From: Tilletia caries
Lineage: Eukaryota; Basidiomycota; Exobasidiomycetes; Tilletiales; Tilletiaceae
Direction of reading: 5' to 3'
Assembly: GCA_032718865.1 (NCBI GenBank)
Contig: JALUTQ010000026.1
Location: forward strand, 682,001-746,000
DNA length: 64,000 bases
The notes beneath the pieces are model-generated. The model ran no database searches, had not been told where the DNA came from, and saw nothing but the letters and a program-made list of their open reading frames with translations. Within the stretch, counting starts at the first letter, position 1. Each line of letters begins with the position of its first letter. A program made the position numbers and the translations under genes. Positions 43,507-55,370 of the stretch are shown piece after piece.

Positions 43507-46500
43507 ATGGCACGCGTGCGCGACGGGCCAGGCGCAGGCAGCAGCAGCAGCAGTGGCAGTCTGATCAGCAGGATCCAGTCCTCGCCCTCTCTCCTGCTCG
43601 CCACCTCCTCAGCAGCCAGCTTCCTCATCCTCTACGTCCTCTTCCCGCACTCCACCCGCGCCTTCTTCACCCGCCTCCTCCCCGGCTCCAATCCCAGCGG
43701 GGACGATGACAGCAGCAGTAACGGCAACGGCAACGGCAACGGCAACGGCTCAGCATCGTCGCGCAAGAGCAAGAACGGGAAGGGCAAGAACGCCCGCATA
43801 GCACAACCCGACACCGGATATCCGTCCTCCTCCTCCTCACCCGTACCGCCGCCAGCACAGCTCCAGCAGCATGCACCGCCCTCCCACCGCCCGCACGGCT
43901 CCAACAACTGCTGCGCCGTCTTCTGGGATGTCGACAACTGCTCACCCCCGACAGGCATGAGCGGACGCGATGTCGCCCTCGCCATTCGGAAGGCTATCCA
44001 GGACCTCGTCGTGCCGGGAACGTCGGAGCCGATTATCGTCTTCAAGGCCTATCTCGAGCTCTCGTCGGAGAATGTTAGCAGTCCTGCCCAGGTCGCTCTA
44101 CGCAGTGAGCTACAGGGCAGCGGAGTCTCTCTTCTCGACAGTACGTTCCTTTCATATGCTCTTTCTCTCTCCCCGAATTCCATTCTGATCAGCGAGCGCT
44201 AACCGCTAAATCAATATTCGTCACGCCGCTTTCTTCATCTTGCTCAGCTCCGAAAAGCGGATACAAGCAAGTGGCTGACCAGATGATGATCACCGACTTG
44301 CTTGCCTTTGCCATAGATCAGTACGTCCCCATCGATGACCGGCTCAGGCAATGAGTATGAGGTGCCGAAACTGACCCGCTTTTCCGCTCATCCCTCTCGA
44401 TCCGCACAGTCCTGCGCCAGCACGGATCGTGCTCATCTCAGGAGACCGCGATTTCGCATACCCCATCGGCACCCTCCGCAACCGCGGCTTCCTCATCACC
44501 CTCATCACCCCGCCCGCACACGTAGCCCCTATCCTCGAAGCCAGTGCTCAAGTCGTCCTCCGCTGGCGACAGGACGTCCTCGGCATCAACCACGACAAGG
44601 ACGGGAAACCGTATACGGGCACGCGCGCTGTTAAGCCTGGTACCACACTTGCTTCTACTACTCCTACGCCCTCCCATACCACTCTTTCGCGCTCGCAGTC
44701 TAAGTCGACTGCTGACTTATCGACTGCGGCATCATCTGCTGTTACTACCACTACTCCGCGCAAGCCTAACCCTAACCAAGCCGCATCAGCAAACGGCAAG
44801 CCTGTCCCAGCTGTATTCAAGCCGCTCGTCGATCTGCTCGAAGGGATGCGCAAGCAAGGGATCTCCCGCCCGCTTCGTAGTGGCGTAGCGGCCCAGTTAC
44901 GCCAGGTCGACAAGGACCTCTTCGAAAAGGCGGGGGCGTCGCGCTGGGCGGAGTACGCTGCTGTTGCTGAGGCCGCGGGCATCATTACTCTCGGAGGAAC
45001 GGGTGTGTCGGGCCATGAGTGGGTCTCGTTGGCGGGTGCTGAGGATGGAGGCGCTGGGCAGACGGCGCCTGCGTCGCCCAGTGCTGCTAGGTCCAAGGCG
45101 GCCTCGCTTTTCGGTTCGGGAAGTTCCTATAGCAACAAGAGCGGCCCACCGCAGACGCCTACGAAGTCCGTCACTTCCTCGAGCTCTGCATCGGCGATCT
45201 ACCAATCTGCCATCGCCCCTTCTGCCTCTACTTCCTCGTCATCGAACACCAGACTGGACACGCCCGAGCTGCGCCCGTTCCTCCCGCTGATCGAGATGCT
45301 GAACTCCCAACGGTCCATCGGGATCGTGCTCCCCAAACTGTCCTACATCTCCAACCACTTCAACCGGATGGTATCGCAAGGCGTGCTTGACCCGGATCCG
45401 TACCGTCAAGCGGGTGTTTCGACTTTCGCGCAGTATATCGCTGCGGCGGAGCGGAGCGGGGTGGCGCGGGCGCAGGGGGACAGCGTCAAGTTGCATCCGA
45501 GGTATGCCGGCGTGCAGACGAATGTGGTGACGCCTTCGATTGGCCGGATGGAGGATACGGCGTACGTGCCACCTCTGACGTCCGGTGCCAACAAGACCGG
45601 AGCGGCGGGCGCGCTGCAGAAGGCGAATACGCTGGCGACGACGATCAAGGCGAAAGTCGCGTCTACGTTTGGGAGTAGTAGCAGCAAGCCGTCGGAGGAA
45701 CAGACGCGTCGGGCGCTCTACCAGGGCCTGATCGAATGTCTACGCGAACAACGCGCGGAGAAACATTTCTACTCGGCGGACTTCTTCATACAGCTCGTAC
45801 TGGCGCGCCTTCCCGGCGGGGAACATCTCGGTCGGAATGTGGATCTGTTCAATGTGTTTCTGGACCAGGCGGAGCGGGATGGGGTTGTGCTGCTTGAGCC
45901 TGGGTTTGGGCATGGGAGACGACATGTCAGGTTGGCGCCTGCGTGGGTTGGGGGTGGGGAGGTGGGGGAGGGGATGGGTGGGGATGTGTTGCCTGTTGCT
46001 GGGTTTGAGCTGCCTGTTCGTGAGGGGCAGGGGCAGCAGCTGGGGGTGTTTAGTAATGGTGCAGCTGAGGAGGTGGAGGAGCAGGATGTTGTAGTCGAAG
46101 AGCAGGAGGAGGAGGAGGAGCCGGAGAAGGAACAAGAGAAGGAGAAGGAGAAGGATGACGAGTCGAGTGTGACGAGTCTGATACCGCCGTCGCTACTGAG
46201 CAAGATGCTCCCCGCACAAGAAGCCATAAAAGCAGCCATAGCCACCGTGCTCGGTACGAACGGCACCGAAGACTCCGACTCCGGCGCGGGTGAGACACCT
46301 CAAGCTGCGTCGTCAAGCTCGGAGAAGAACGCCACGGGTACGACGCCGGTGGGCAACAATGGACAAGCGGCGGAACAGCGGGCGCGGTACAAGCCCCTTG
46401 TGGACGCGCTGATCCGTCTGCGAAGGGAGTACCAGATCGTATACCCTTCGATGGAGCAGCTGCATGCTGAGCTGCGCGAGCGGTCGTCCTCGTCCAATGT

Positions 46501-46672
46501 GCTGGGTGAGGCGGCGACGGGACCGCACTCGATTGAGTTCGTGCAGTGGTTGAGTGGGGCCGCTGATTTGGGGCTTGTTGTTATTGAGCGGTATGAGGAG
46601 GGTGCTGGTGGAGGGGTTGGGAAGGCGAGGTTGAGGTTGGCGGATCGGTATGTGGAGATGTTCAAGCTTTGA
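43507..46672 (+). CDS. Membrane-anchored NYN-domain protein with LOTUS-like repeats (989 aa)
   Basis: Exons 43507-44140, 44248-44320 and 44410-46672 join in frame. Residues about 24-48 (LLLATSSAASFLILYVLF) form one membrane helix, followed by a low-complexity linker. The NYN nuclease-like domain runs from about 138 to 290: VFWDVDNCSPPTGMSG, SGYKQVADQMMITDLLAF and IVLISGDRDFAYPIGTLRNR, which keep the acidic metal-binding residues of PIN/NYN RNases. After it come four winged-helix repeats resembling LOTUS/OST-HTH (starting FKPLVDLLEGMRKQGIS, LRPFLPLIEMLNSQRS, LYQGLIECLREQRAEK and YKPLVDALIRLRREYQ), spaced by Ser/Glu-rich linkers. The family includes limkain-b1/MARF1, which degrades RNA. Here the anchor suggests action at a membrane (ER or mitochondrial surface), which is inference. 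Confidence 0.85.
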
Positions 46673-47443
46673 GCCGGGTTCCCCATTCGCGGGCGTGGTT
46701 CCAGCGAACGAGCCGCCGAGGACAAAGACGCGAAGTCACACGGCACTCATCTGCAGGCATGACGAAAGTACGACTATACACAAGATTTTCACACACCATT
46801 CCCAATCGATCGGTTCCCTCCCGCAGCAAGTTTACGCATTTGCAAAATCGTTTCTGTTTGTGCAATTCCCTCAAGAACTTCCCAACGCTTCAACCTCGTT
46901 TTACTCTCATCCTCATCATCAAACAAAAAAAGATTCCTTTGGTCGGAGGCCCATCCCCCCCGGCCCCCTCCGCTCTCGACGTCCTCAATACCGGGCCTTT
47001 TTACGAGCGGGCTGCTTCCAAGACAAGAAAGCCTTGAATCGCACTTCTTCCCACTCGCCCCCCGAAGCAAACTGCAACGGTTCATTCCATTCGAGCCATA
47101 ACGCGTTCTTCATACGACGACGAAACATTTCGCCCCCCTCTGCTGTTGGTCGATCCTATGGTTGGTATAATCGTAGATCGGGCTCGTGTACGAGTAGATA
47201 CATACGTACCACAGTTGAAACCTCCCCCCCCTTCCCTCCTGTCTTCCACGCCCCGCGGGTCTCGCTTGACTTTCGCAGTGGTCACCTCCTGAGCAGGCCT
47301 GCTCTGTCACTTCTACCATTTCCCAAATGTCATGCCTTTCGACCATCACAAACATCCCTCCCCCCCCCCCCCCCATCTCTCTCCCGCTTAATACAAAACA
47401 CGCATCCCCGCTTGTGACTTTGATCCAAATAAAAGGAATGGGA
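46673..47443. other. Intergenic between convergent genes; no gene seen
   Basis: 770 bp between the 3' ends of the NYN gene and USB1. It includes a poly-C run at 47358-47371 and no open frame with recognisable content. Probably 3' untranslated regions of both genes. Confidence 0.45.
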
Positions 47444-48649
47444 TTAGAGCAAGGTGATGGTACTCAGCTGAGCGCCGACGCGAATGCCGACGGTTTCGGC
47501 CACGAAGGCGGGACATCGACTGAAGGCGCGGGCATGGAGGTCGTCGAGCTTGTGCGCTTGAGCTTCTGCTTCTGCTTGGGTGATGGTGTTGTTGGAGGGG
47601 GGCAGGGGGATGGAAGCGATGCTGGCGTGGTAGCGTGCTTCGGTGTAGTAGCTTCTTGCGCGGAAGGCGGCGTGTAGGGGTTTGTTAAGGGCTGTGCTTA
47701 GGTTGTGTAGCTTTGGAGAAGAGTGGGAACAATATGTTAGAGAGAGTGGGCGCAGCGAGAGGGGAGAGATAGGAACGTACCTCTTCCCAACCCGTTCCTA
47801 CCTCGAGGACGAAGAAGAGCCGGGAGGCGTCGTCGTTGATCAGGGTGGTGAGACGGGCGAAGTGGATCTGAAATCTGGGAGGGCCATCAGGGAGGTTCAG
47901 CACCAGGAGGGGTTGGAGTGATGGGAGAACCCCGATGAGAGAGGGGGAGGGTACGCACCTATTCCGACCTTCGAGTGCGTTTTCGACAAGCGTGCGGAAT
48001 TCGTTTCGCTCGTGTGCACGGATGAGGATGGGTCGGGTGAGGGAGATGTGCAGCTCCGAAGGGGCGGACTGCGGTCCTCCTTTCAGCGAGTTGTTTTCTC
48101 GTTTCAGTTTGGAGTCGAGTTCAGAGGTTGTCTCGCCGCTTGTGGTCACTTCTAGATCTTGAAGCGAGGAGAGTGCGTTGATGATGGGGTCGAGGCATTC
48201 TCGGAGGTCGTTCGAGATTGGGACTGGAAGGGCATGGGACAAGTAAGTATGATCTTTCGGTCCTTGGTTAGATGGGAAGTCGTCTTAGGAACTCACCCTT
48301 GATGAAGGCATGGCAGAGCCAGTCTCCCTCGAGTTGGCCGGGTTTGAGAGTCTTGGGTTTGGCGGAGGGTGGGACCTCGGATGGTGTAGAAGATGGCGAT
48401 GAGGATGAAGATACTCCAAATCCTGAGAGCTTCCTGGGAGCGGAAAAAGCAGGGAGAGAGAAGGGGTCAGCCTTTTCGTTGTAAGAAGTGAAGTGAGTTG
48501 AGCAGGTCGAAGGCTGACCTTCGCTTTGACTTGGGCAGACTATTATTAATGTTCGCTGTCCTTCTTACTAAGGGGGAAGGGTCAGCTTTTGGGATGTCGT
48601 CCTCGCCCGCACTGTCGCTGCTGGACTCATAGTCGACCAGCAAGGGCAT
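47444..48649 (-). CDS. USB1: USB1 U6 snRNA 3' phosphodiesterase (297 aa)
   Basis: Five exons join in frame: 48519-48649, 48297-48433, 47959-48223, 47781-47874 and 47444-47710. The start MPLLVDYESSSDSAGEDD matches the acidic N-terminus of the family. LEGDWLCHAFIK leads into the core. The two 2H-phosphoesterase motifs are HISL (exon 3, LHISLTRPI) and HAS (exon 5, YTEARYHASIA), and DASRLFFVLEVG corresponds to the central strand. USB1/Mpn1 trims the oligo-U tail of U6 snRNA in the nucleus and leaves a protected end needed for spliceosome function. It is divergently arranged with leucyl-tRNA synthetase across 497 bp. Confidence 0.9.
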
Positions 48650-48902
48650 CGCAGCAGACTCTGTCCGCCCAGATCCACAGCTTCACTCCATCGACCTCGC
48701 TCGCTCAGCCAAGTTGTCTGTAGCGTATGCATGGCGAGGTGGCGAGGTTGGGAGCGCAGGAACAGGTCGAGAACGGCCAGCTCTTTTTATTTTTGCAGAT
48801 CCAAAAATGACGGAAAATGGACTTTTGGCGGGAAGAAAGGGAAAGAGCAACACTCACTCACTCACTCACTCACTGACTGACTTCACTTCCTGCGCACTGA
48901 CA

Positions 48903-48935
<33 letters not shown>

Positions 48936-49146
48936 AGCTCGAACTCGAACTCGACAGCAACGCACTCGCTCTACTCGCTCACTCTTTCCCTTACAGCCGC
49001 AGCCTGCCTTCACGCTGACTCTTCGCTTCCTCGTGTCTGCCACGGCACACGCTGCCATCAACACCACTCCCACTCCAATCCACACAGCCAGCCGCAGCTT
49101 CTCCCGCTCCCGCTCAGCTACCACCACCACCAACAGCAGACTCATC
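48650..49146. promoter_or_regulatory. Divergent promoter region of USB1 and LeuRS
   Basis: 497 bp between two divergent start codons. It contains an ACTC microsatellite (48851-48874) and an ACG microsatellite (48902-48933). CTTTTTATTTTTGCAG at 48782-48797 is AT-rich but not a clear TATA box. Confidence 0.45.
48851..48933. repeat. ACTC and ACG microsatellites
   Basis: Six ACTC units (48851-48874) and a run of ACG units (48902-48933) upstream of the leucyl-tRNA synthetase gene. Confidence 0.8.
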
Positions 49147-52100
49147 ATGGCGTCTTCGTCACCAGCACCACCACCAGCAGCAGCAACACCAGCACAGCTC
49201 GCCGCAAATGGAGGGCCCATTCAGCTCGAAAACACCACAAAACGCGACTTCCTCCGCGGTCTCGAGAAGAAGTACCAGGCCTACTGGAGCGAGAACAACT
49301 ACTTCCAGGTCGACGCTCCCACCAACGAGGAACAGTTCCGCAACCTCACCCCGGACCAGATCAGGGAACAGATCCCCAAGTTCTTCGGAAACATCCCATA
49401 CCCTTACATGAACGGTCATCTCCATCTCGGTCACGCCTTCACCATGTCCAAGGTCGAGTTCGCAACCGGATACGAGCGTCTCCAGGGCAAGCGTGCTCTC
49501 TTCCCCTGGGCTTTCCATCTCACAGGTATGCCCATCCGAGTATGTATTGCCTTCCACACATCGCTCCTTTTTACATCTAGCTAACCATTCTGCTGCTCTC
49601 ATCAGGCTACTACAGACAAGCTCATCCGCGAAGTCGAGCTCTTCGGCAAGGACTTCTCCGGATTCAAGGAGGAAGAGGCAACTGAAACCGCGCCCCCGCC
49701 CAAAGCCGCTCCTGCCCCAGCGTCATCCACCAACCTCGAGAAGGCCACCAAGGGCAAGCTCAACGCAAAGAGCACCGGACACAAGTACCAGTTCCAGATC
49801 CTTCGCGCCGGTGGAGTGCCCGTCGAGGAGATCCATGAATTCACAGAGACTAAGAAGTGGATGGACTACTTCCCTCCCCTCGCCAAGGTACGTCCCTTCT
49901 CCCAGCTCACCACATATCCTCAGCTCCATTCCCAGTCAGCTGACTGACGCTATTCATCCCACCCTGAACCTCGACACAAAAGAACGCCTGTCACGAGTTC
50001 GGTGCGCGCATTGACTGGCGTCGCGCCTTCTTCACCACAGACGCGAACCCATACTACGACGCCTTTGTCCGCTGGCAGATGAACAAGCTCCACGCCATGC
50101 AGAAGATCAAGTTCGGCGAGCGCTACACCATCTACTCCATCAAGGACGGACAGCCCTGCATGGACCACGACCGCTCAGAGGGAGAGGCTCTCGGCCCGCA
50201 GGAGTACACCGCTCTTAAGCAGAAGGTCGTCCAGTGGGCGCCGGCGGCCAAGAAGATCCTTGAGGCTGCGCCTGGCTTGCTCGATGGCGCTCGCGACATC
50301 TTCTTCATTGCTGCCACTCTCAGACCTGAGACCATGTGAGTTTGTCTTCCTTAAAACCCACCCAACCAAGATTCTCTACTGATGGTATCTTGCCCCCATT
50401 CAGGTACGGCCAAACAAACTGCTTCGTCGGCCCTACCATCCCATACGGCCTCTTCGCTATCAACGACAAGGAGGTCTACCTCTGCACAGAGCGCGCTGCA
50501 CGCAACATGGCCTACCAAGGCACTATGTCTCAACGCGGCACCGTCGAAAAGCTCGCCGAGATCAAGGGCGCCGACCTGATCGGCACCAAGATCAAGGCCC
50601 CCTTTGCCATCCACGACGAGGTCTACATCCTCCCCATGGAGACGGTGCTCGCCACCAAGGGCACCGGCGTCGTCACCTCCGTCCCCTCCGACTCGCCCGA
50701 CGACTACGCGACGTTTATGGAACTCCGCAAGAAGGCCGAGTTCTACAAGGTCGACCCTGCCTGGCTCGCGTTGGACCCGGTCGCAGTACTCTCCACCCCA
50801 ACCTACGGGAACATGACCGCTGAGGCGCTCGTGAAGAAGCTCAAGATCAACTCGCCGAAGGATAAGAACCAGCTGGCGGAGGCGAAGGAGATCGCGTACA
50901 AGGAAGGGTTCTATTCGGGCACGATGATCGTCGGGCCTTACAAGGGGGAGAGCGTGCAGGACGCGAAGGGCAAAGTTCGGGATGATATGATTAAGGCGGG
51001 GCTTGCGTTCAAGTATGCGGAGCCGGAGGGGAAGATCGTTTCGAGGAGTGGGGATGATTGCATTGTTGCCCTCTTTGATCAGTGGTACCTTGACTACGGA
51101 GAGGCGTCGTGGAAGGAGCAGGCGCAGAAGTGAGTGGTCTCCCTCTCCTCTCCCCTGGCAGTCATCGTTTGCTGAACAGTACTGCCTGTTTCTTTTGCAG
51201 ACTGGTGGCGCAGATGAACTGCTACAACTCCGAGACGCGCAACGGCTTCGAGGGTGTTCTCGGATGGCTGCACCAGTGGGCGTGCGCGCGCTCCTACGGT
51301 CTCGGCACCAAGCTGCCATGGGACCAGCAGTTCCTCGTTGAATCTCTCTCCGACTCGACGATCTACATGGCCTACTACACCATCGCGCACTTCCTCCAGG
51401 GCGGTGTGGAAGACGGCAGCAAAGGATCACCGATGGGCGTCCAGGTCGACGACTGCACCGACGAGTTCTTCGACTTCATCTTCTGTGGTGGGAACTGGCC
51501 GGCGAACAGCAAGGTGCCCAAGGAGAAGGCGGACATCATGCAGCGCGAGTTCGAGTACTTCTACCCGATCGACGTGCGCTCGTCCGGCAAGGACCTGATC
51601 CCGAACCATCTCACCTTCTGCATCTACAACCACGCGGCGATCTTCCCCGAGAAGCACTGGCCGGTCTCGATGCGGATCAACGGCCACCTGATGCTGAACG
51701 GCAAGAAGATGTCGAAGAGCACGGGCAACAGTCTGAGCATGCAGGAGTCAATTGAGAAGTTTGGCGCGGATGCGACGCGGATCAGTCTTGCGGATGCGGG
51801 CGATGGGATTGAGGATGCGAACTTTGAGGAGAAGACGGCGAATGCGAACATTCTCCGGCTGCACACGCTCATCGACTGGAGCGAGGACATCATGAAGAAC
51901 CACGCCGAGCTGCGCACGGGTCCGAAGGATAACTTCTGGGACCGCGTCTTTGAGAACGAGATCAACTCGGCGATCAAGGTCACGGAGGAGTGCTACGGTA
52001 AAGCGATGTACAAGGACGCGATGAAGTTTGGGTTCTATGAGCTCCAGACCAGTCGGGACTTGTACAGGGACGCCACTGCGGACGTGAAGATGCACGCGGA

Positions 52101-52988
52101 CCTCGTCAAGCTCTGGATCCGGACCCAGGCACTGCTCGTCGCCCCCGTCGCGCCGCACTTCGCCGAACACCTCTTCCGCTCCGTTCTCGGAGAGTCGGGT
52201 TCGATCCAGACGGCCGCGTGGCCCACACCCTCGGCGGAGGTTGACAAGACGATCGCGGACGCGGCTGTGTATGTGCGCGGACAGACGAAGACGATCCGCG
52301 ATGCGGAGATCCTGATGGCGAAGCGTAAAGCGAAAGGAAAAGATACGGGGTTGAAGTACGAGGAGCGTAGGCCTAAGGAGTTGCGGGTGTTCGTTGCGCG
52401 GGATTTCCCGGCGTGGCAGGATGCGGTTATTAGGGCGATGAAGGAGCATACGACGGCCGAGGGGGTTGTTGATGATGCTAAGGTTAGGGAGATGTTGGGG
52501 GCGCAGGGGATGTTGAAGGATAAGAAGGCGATGCCGTTTGTTATTGCGCTCAAGGTATGTTTGTTTCGTTCGATTTCTTTCTCTTTTTGCGCTTTGATGG
52601 GGTTCGTTTGGTGGCTGATTCTTTCCAATTTTCGCACATACTCCCACGTCCACACAGAAACGCATCTCCGAATTCGGCGCCGACGTCGCCCTGAACCGCG
52701 TCCTCCCCTTCAACGAGACGGAGACGCTGGAGCAAGCGTCGAGCTACCTGCGGAAGACGCTCGGCTTCCGGGCGGTGCATATCGAGTCTGCTGAGGAATC
52801 GCTTGCGAATGCGGATCAGCTGGAGGGGAAGGATGGGTTTGATCGGAAGAATGTGGAGGGTGCTGAGCCGGGGGCGCGTGAGTTTTTCTCTGCTTTCTTT
52901 TTGAGCCTGTGGGAGCTCTGTACTCACCTGTTTCCTGTTTCTTATCTTTTCCACAGCATCTTTTGCATTCTACAACGTGTCTGTGTGA
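49147..52988 (+). CDS. CDC60: Leucyl-tRNA synthetase, cytosolic (1119 aa)
   Basis: Seven exons join in frame: 49147-49539, 49606-49887, 49983-50335, 50404-51129, 51201-52554, 52658-52877 and 52957-52988. The class I HIGH motif appears as HLHLGH after NIPYPYMNG, and KMSKS as [12 protein letters not shown]. The CP1 editing domain lies between them, with the Thr-rich [13 protein letters not shown] block. [17 protein letters not shown] and the anticodon-binding region ([15 protein letters not shown]) follow. The C-terminal extension and overall length match archaeal/eukaryotic cytosolic LeuRS rather than the shorter mitochondrial type. The last exon is only 32 nt. The enzyme charges tRNA-Leu in the cytosol and is essential. 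Confidence 0.95.
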
Positions 52989-53416
52989 AGGTCACTCGCG
53001 CGGGTTGTCACTTCACATCACCAGCACAAAAACGGGAGGGGGATCACAGTACCTCGCCTCGCCCTCGTTACCTTGATATACCGTTAATGATAAGTCATTT
53101 CTGCTTTGGAAGGAGTCTATCGTCTGTGCGGTGCGGTGCCGGGATGACATGCTCGCTCAGTAGTCAATACGTCCGGGATTCGTTCCAAAACGTTCCCAAT
53201 GTGCATCTCTCCCAATGAGAGTTTTAGTGTCGAGGTCGTCCATCTTTGCTGGGAGAACGGAAACGCGGAAACACCAGATAGATTGTCCACGAAACAGAAA
53301 TGTGAGAAATTGCACAGGAGAAGGAAGCGAGGTCGACGTCGCGCGAAACGAAACGGGTTGTAAGGCCAGAGGGTATAAGGTAGAAAAGCAGCTGAGGAGA
53401 GTTTGAGCGCAGCCCG
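52989..53416. other. Intergenic between convergent genes; no gene seen
   Basis: 3' flanks of LeuRS (plus) and of the hypothetical family gene (minus). The 53200-53410 part resembles the 3' flank of the family copies at 2130-2340 and 27257-27470 (for example AACCCGTTTCGTTTC and CTGCGCTCAAACTCTC-type matches on the minus strand). Confidence 0.4.
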
Positions 53417-55370
53417 CTAGAAGAATATTTCCTGTAGTACGGCCTGGAATTCTGCGTCGGTGATGGCCATGTCGGACATCCTGGGTCGTACTCGCGACGG
53501 CGGGGCCATTGGTGCGACAGAGATGGCCGCGTATTGGGTCGGTGTGGCAGCCACCAGAACGATCGTGGGCTGTACTTGCGGCGGAACAGTGACTGCAACA
53601 GCTGCAACTGGCTGTGCCGGGCGCCTTGATGTATATGCTCGCCGCGGTGGCGTCAGAGGAGGGGTCCTCACCGACCAGTGTACGACTTTTCGACCCTTGT
53701 TCTCGGTATTCGCCTTGATTGAAGGCACATTTTTCCTTGTCACCCGAGCGGAGCGCAAGGGGAGGCGTCGCCGGACCGGAAATCCGCCGCTTCTTCTCCT
53801 TGCCCTGTCCAGCACGCATGTCACATGGAGAGGCACCGGGAGAGTCGCATGCAGACTGTGAATCTTGGAAGATCTCGAATCTCGCCAGCTTTCTCTTCTC
53901 CTGTCGTACCTTTGGCTTCGTTGTGGTCGGCATCTTTACGTTCAGAGACTTGACGGGGCCTGGAGTCCTTATCTGCCTAGACGGCGTCGCCGGAGCACAG
54001 TCTTGAGCCGCAGCGGGCTGCCGAGATGGTCCAGCAAGAGCAGCAGCGACAGTAGCGGTAGAAGTCGTGGTCGTGCCGGCGACGGTCTTCTCTTGTCTGT
54101 AGCGTAGAAGATCCTCTTGGTCTAGCGCTCGGCGCTTCATCGCACGGCTCGTGGTCCTGTCTCTCGCGGCCATCTTGAGGCAGGGGCGTGGTGCCTGGAA
54201 GTATGAGCACGCTGATTCGATTCGAGAGACGGCGTCCTTGACGTGAGTGGCAGATGTAGCAGTAGGAGCGGCAGGTCCGGTCTTCTGTGCATCGACACGA
54301 AGGACTTCGATGGCGACAGTGCTGGAGGGCACGGAGTCGATCTGAGGACCGGCCGCCTTGACCTGAGTGGCAGGTGTAGCATCCCCGGTCTTCCGCGCAT
54401 CAGCTTGAAGCTGCTCGATGACGAATGGGTTCGACGGCGGCGGCATCTTGTGCTGAGCAGGATTGATGGTAGCCTTCACAGCCGTCTTCACCGCAGGCTC
54501 AATCGTATGGACGACCACCGGGAGCGGTGCCGTGGGGCGAGGTAGCTGATCCCAGGAAGGCTGACCTGTCGTCGTCTTAGCGGCTACCTTGAGCTGGTTC
54601 CCCTCGACAAGCCCTGACTTGGCTGAAGGCTCTTCACGAAGCGCGCGGCCGGTATGCAAGGCCTCTGGGAAGGCGGAAGTAAGAAAGGAAGGGAAAGAAG
54701 GTGTGGAGCTGATCGTTAGAGCTCTAGTTCGATCGCATGGAAATGCTTGTGGGTGGGGTACACTCACTCTCGAAGCTGAGGTCCTCGCCATGGAACCTAA
54801 GTGGCAACAAAGCCTCTCTCTGCTTCAGCTCACGAACATTGAAGGTTAGGAGTGTCTTGATCTCGGTCGGGAAGACTCGAAGTCTGTGGGAAGAAACAAT
54901 GATGCACATCACGTCGGCGATGACAGTCAGCCGAATGCCTCTGTACTTGCTGTAGTGGAGACGACCGCAATGAATCGTGGGAAAGGAAAGACTCACCTGG
55001 GAAACAAGTCACAAGGTGAATAAACGTAGCCGTAGTCATCTAACAACTTGACGGCGTCAGTGTAGTCGGTGCAGAACTCTTTCAACTGGTCGGCCCCTTG
55101 CTCGGTAGCGCTGACCATGCGCACAAGGGCCGAGTTGACGATTTCGGCAGACCGAGAGAGAGCCTGGAGTTTGGTGCCAAGCGTGGAATCATGGACTTGG
55201 GGAATGAGGTCCTCGAACGGGTTCTCGAGAGATGCAGACAAAACGAGGGCGTATTCGATTGCTGCATTGATTGCCTTCGTCTTGTTGGCGAGTTGGCGCG
55301 CCGTGAAGACAGCGAGGCGATGGACCTCGCTGTCGACGGGGAGAGTGTTGGGAGTGGGCAGAGAGGACAT
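53417..55370 (-). pseudogene. Hypothetical family gene, copy 3, one frameshift
   Basis: Third member of the family at 25255-27255. Start ATG 55368-55370 (MSSLPTPNTLPVDSEVHRL). Exon 1 ends after LDDYGYVYSP near 55005-55025. Exon 2 begins at about 54890 after TTCCCACAG and encodes FPTEIKTLLTF and LLPLRFHGEDLSFE. Exon 3 (from about 54712) is a Pro/Thr/Ala-rich chain containing KVAAKTTTGQPSW and RALDQEDLLRYRQEK. The frame changes at a run of five T (five A on the coding strand) at 53730-53734; four would restore ENVPSIKANTENKG and the terminal PPSRVRPRMSDM and EIFF to TAG 53417-53419. It is the most complete copy and has the same upstream region (to about 55740) as copy 2. Function unknown. Confidence 0.55.

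Noticed and set aside
49950..51430. Long minus-strand frames (for example 50351-51430, 359 codons)
   Set aside because: They lie antisense to leucyl-tRNA synthetase exons with HIGH, editing and KMSKS motifs; they are codon-bias shadows.
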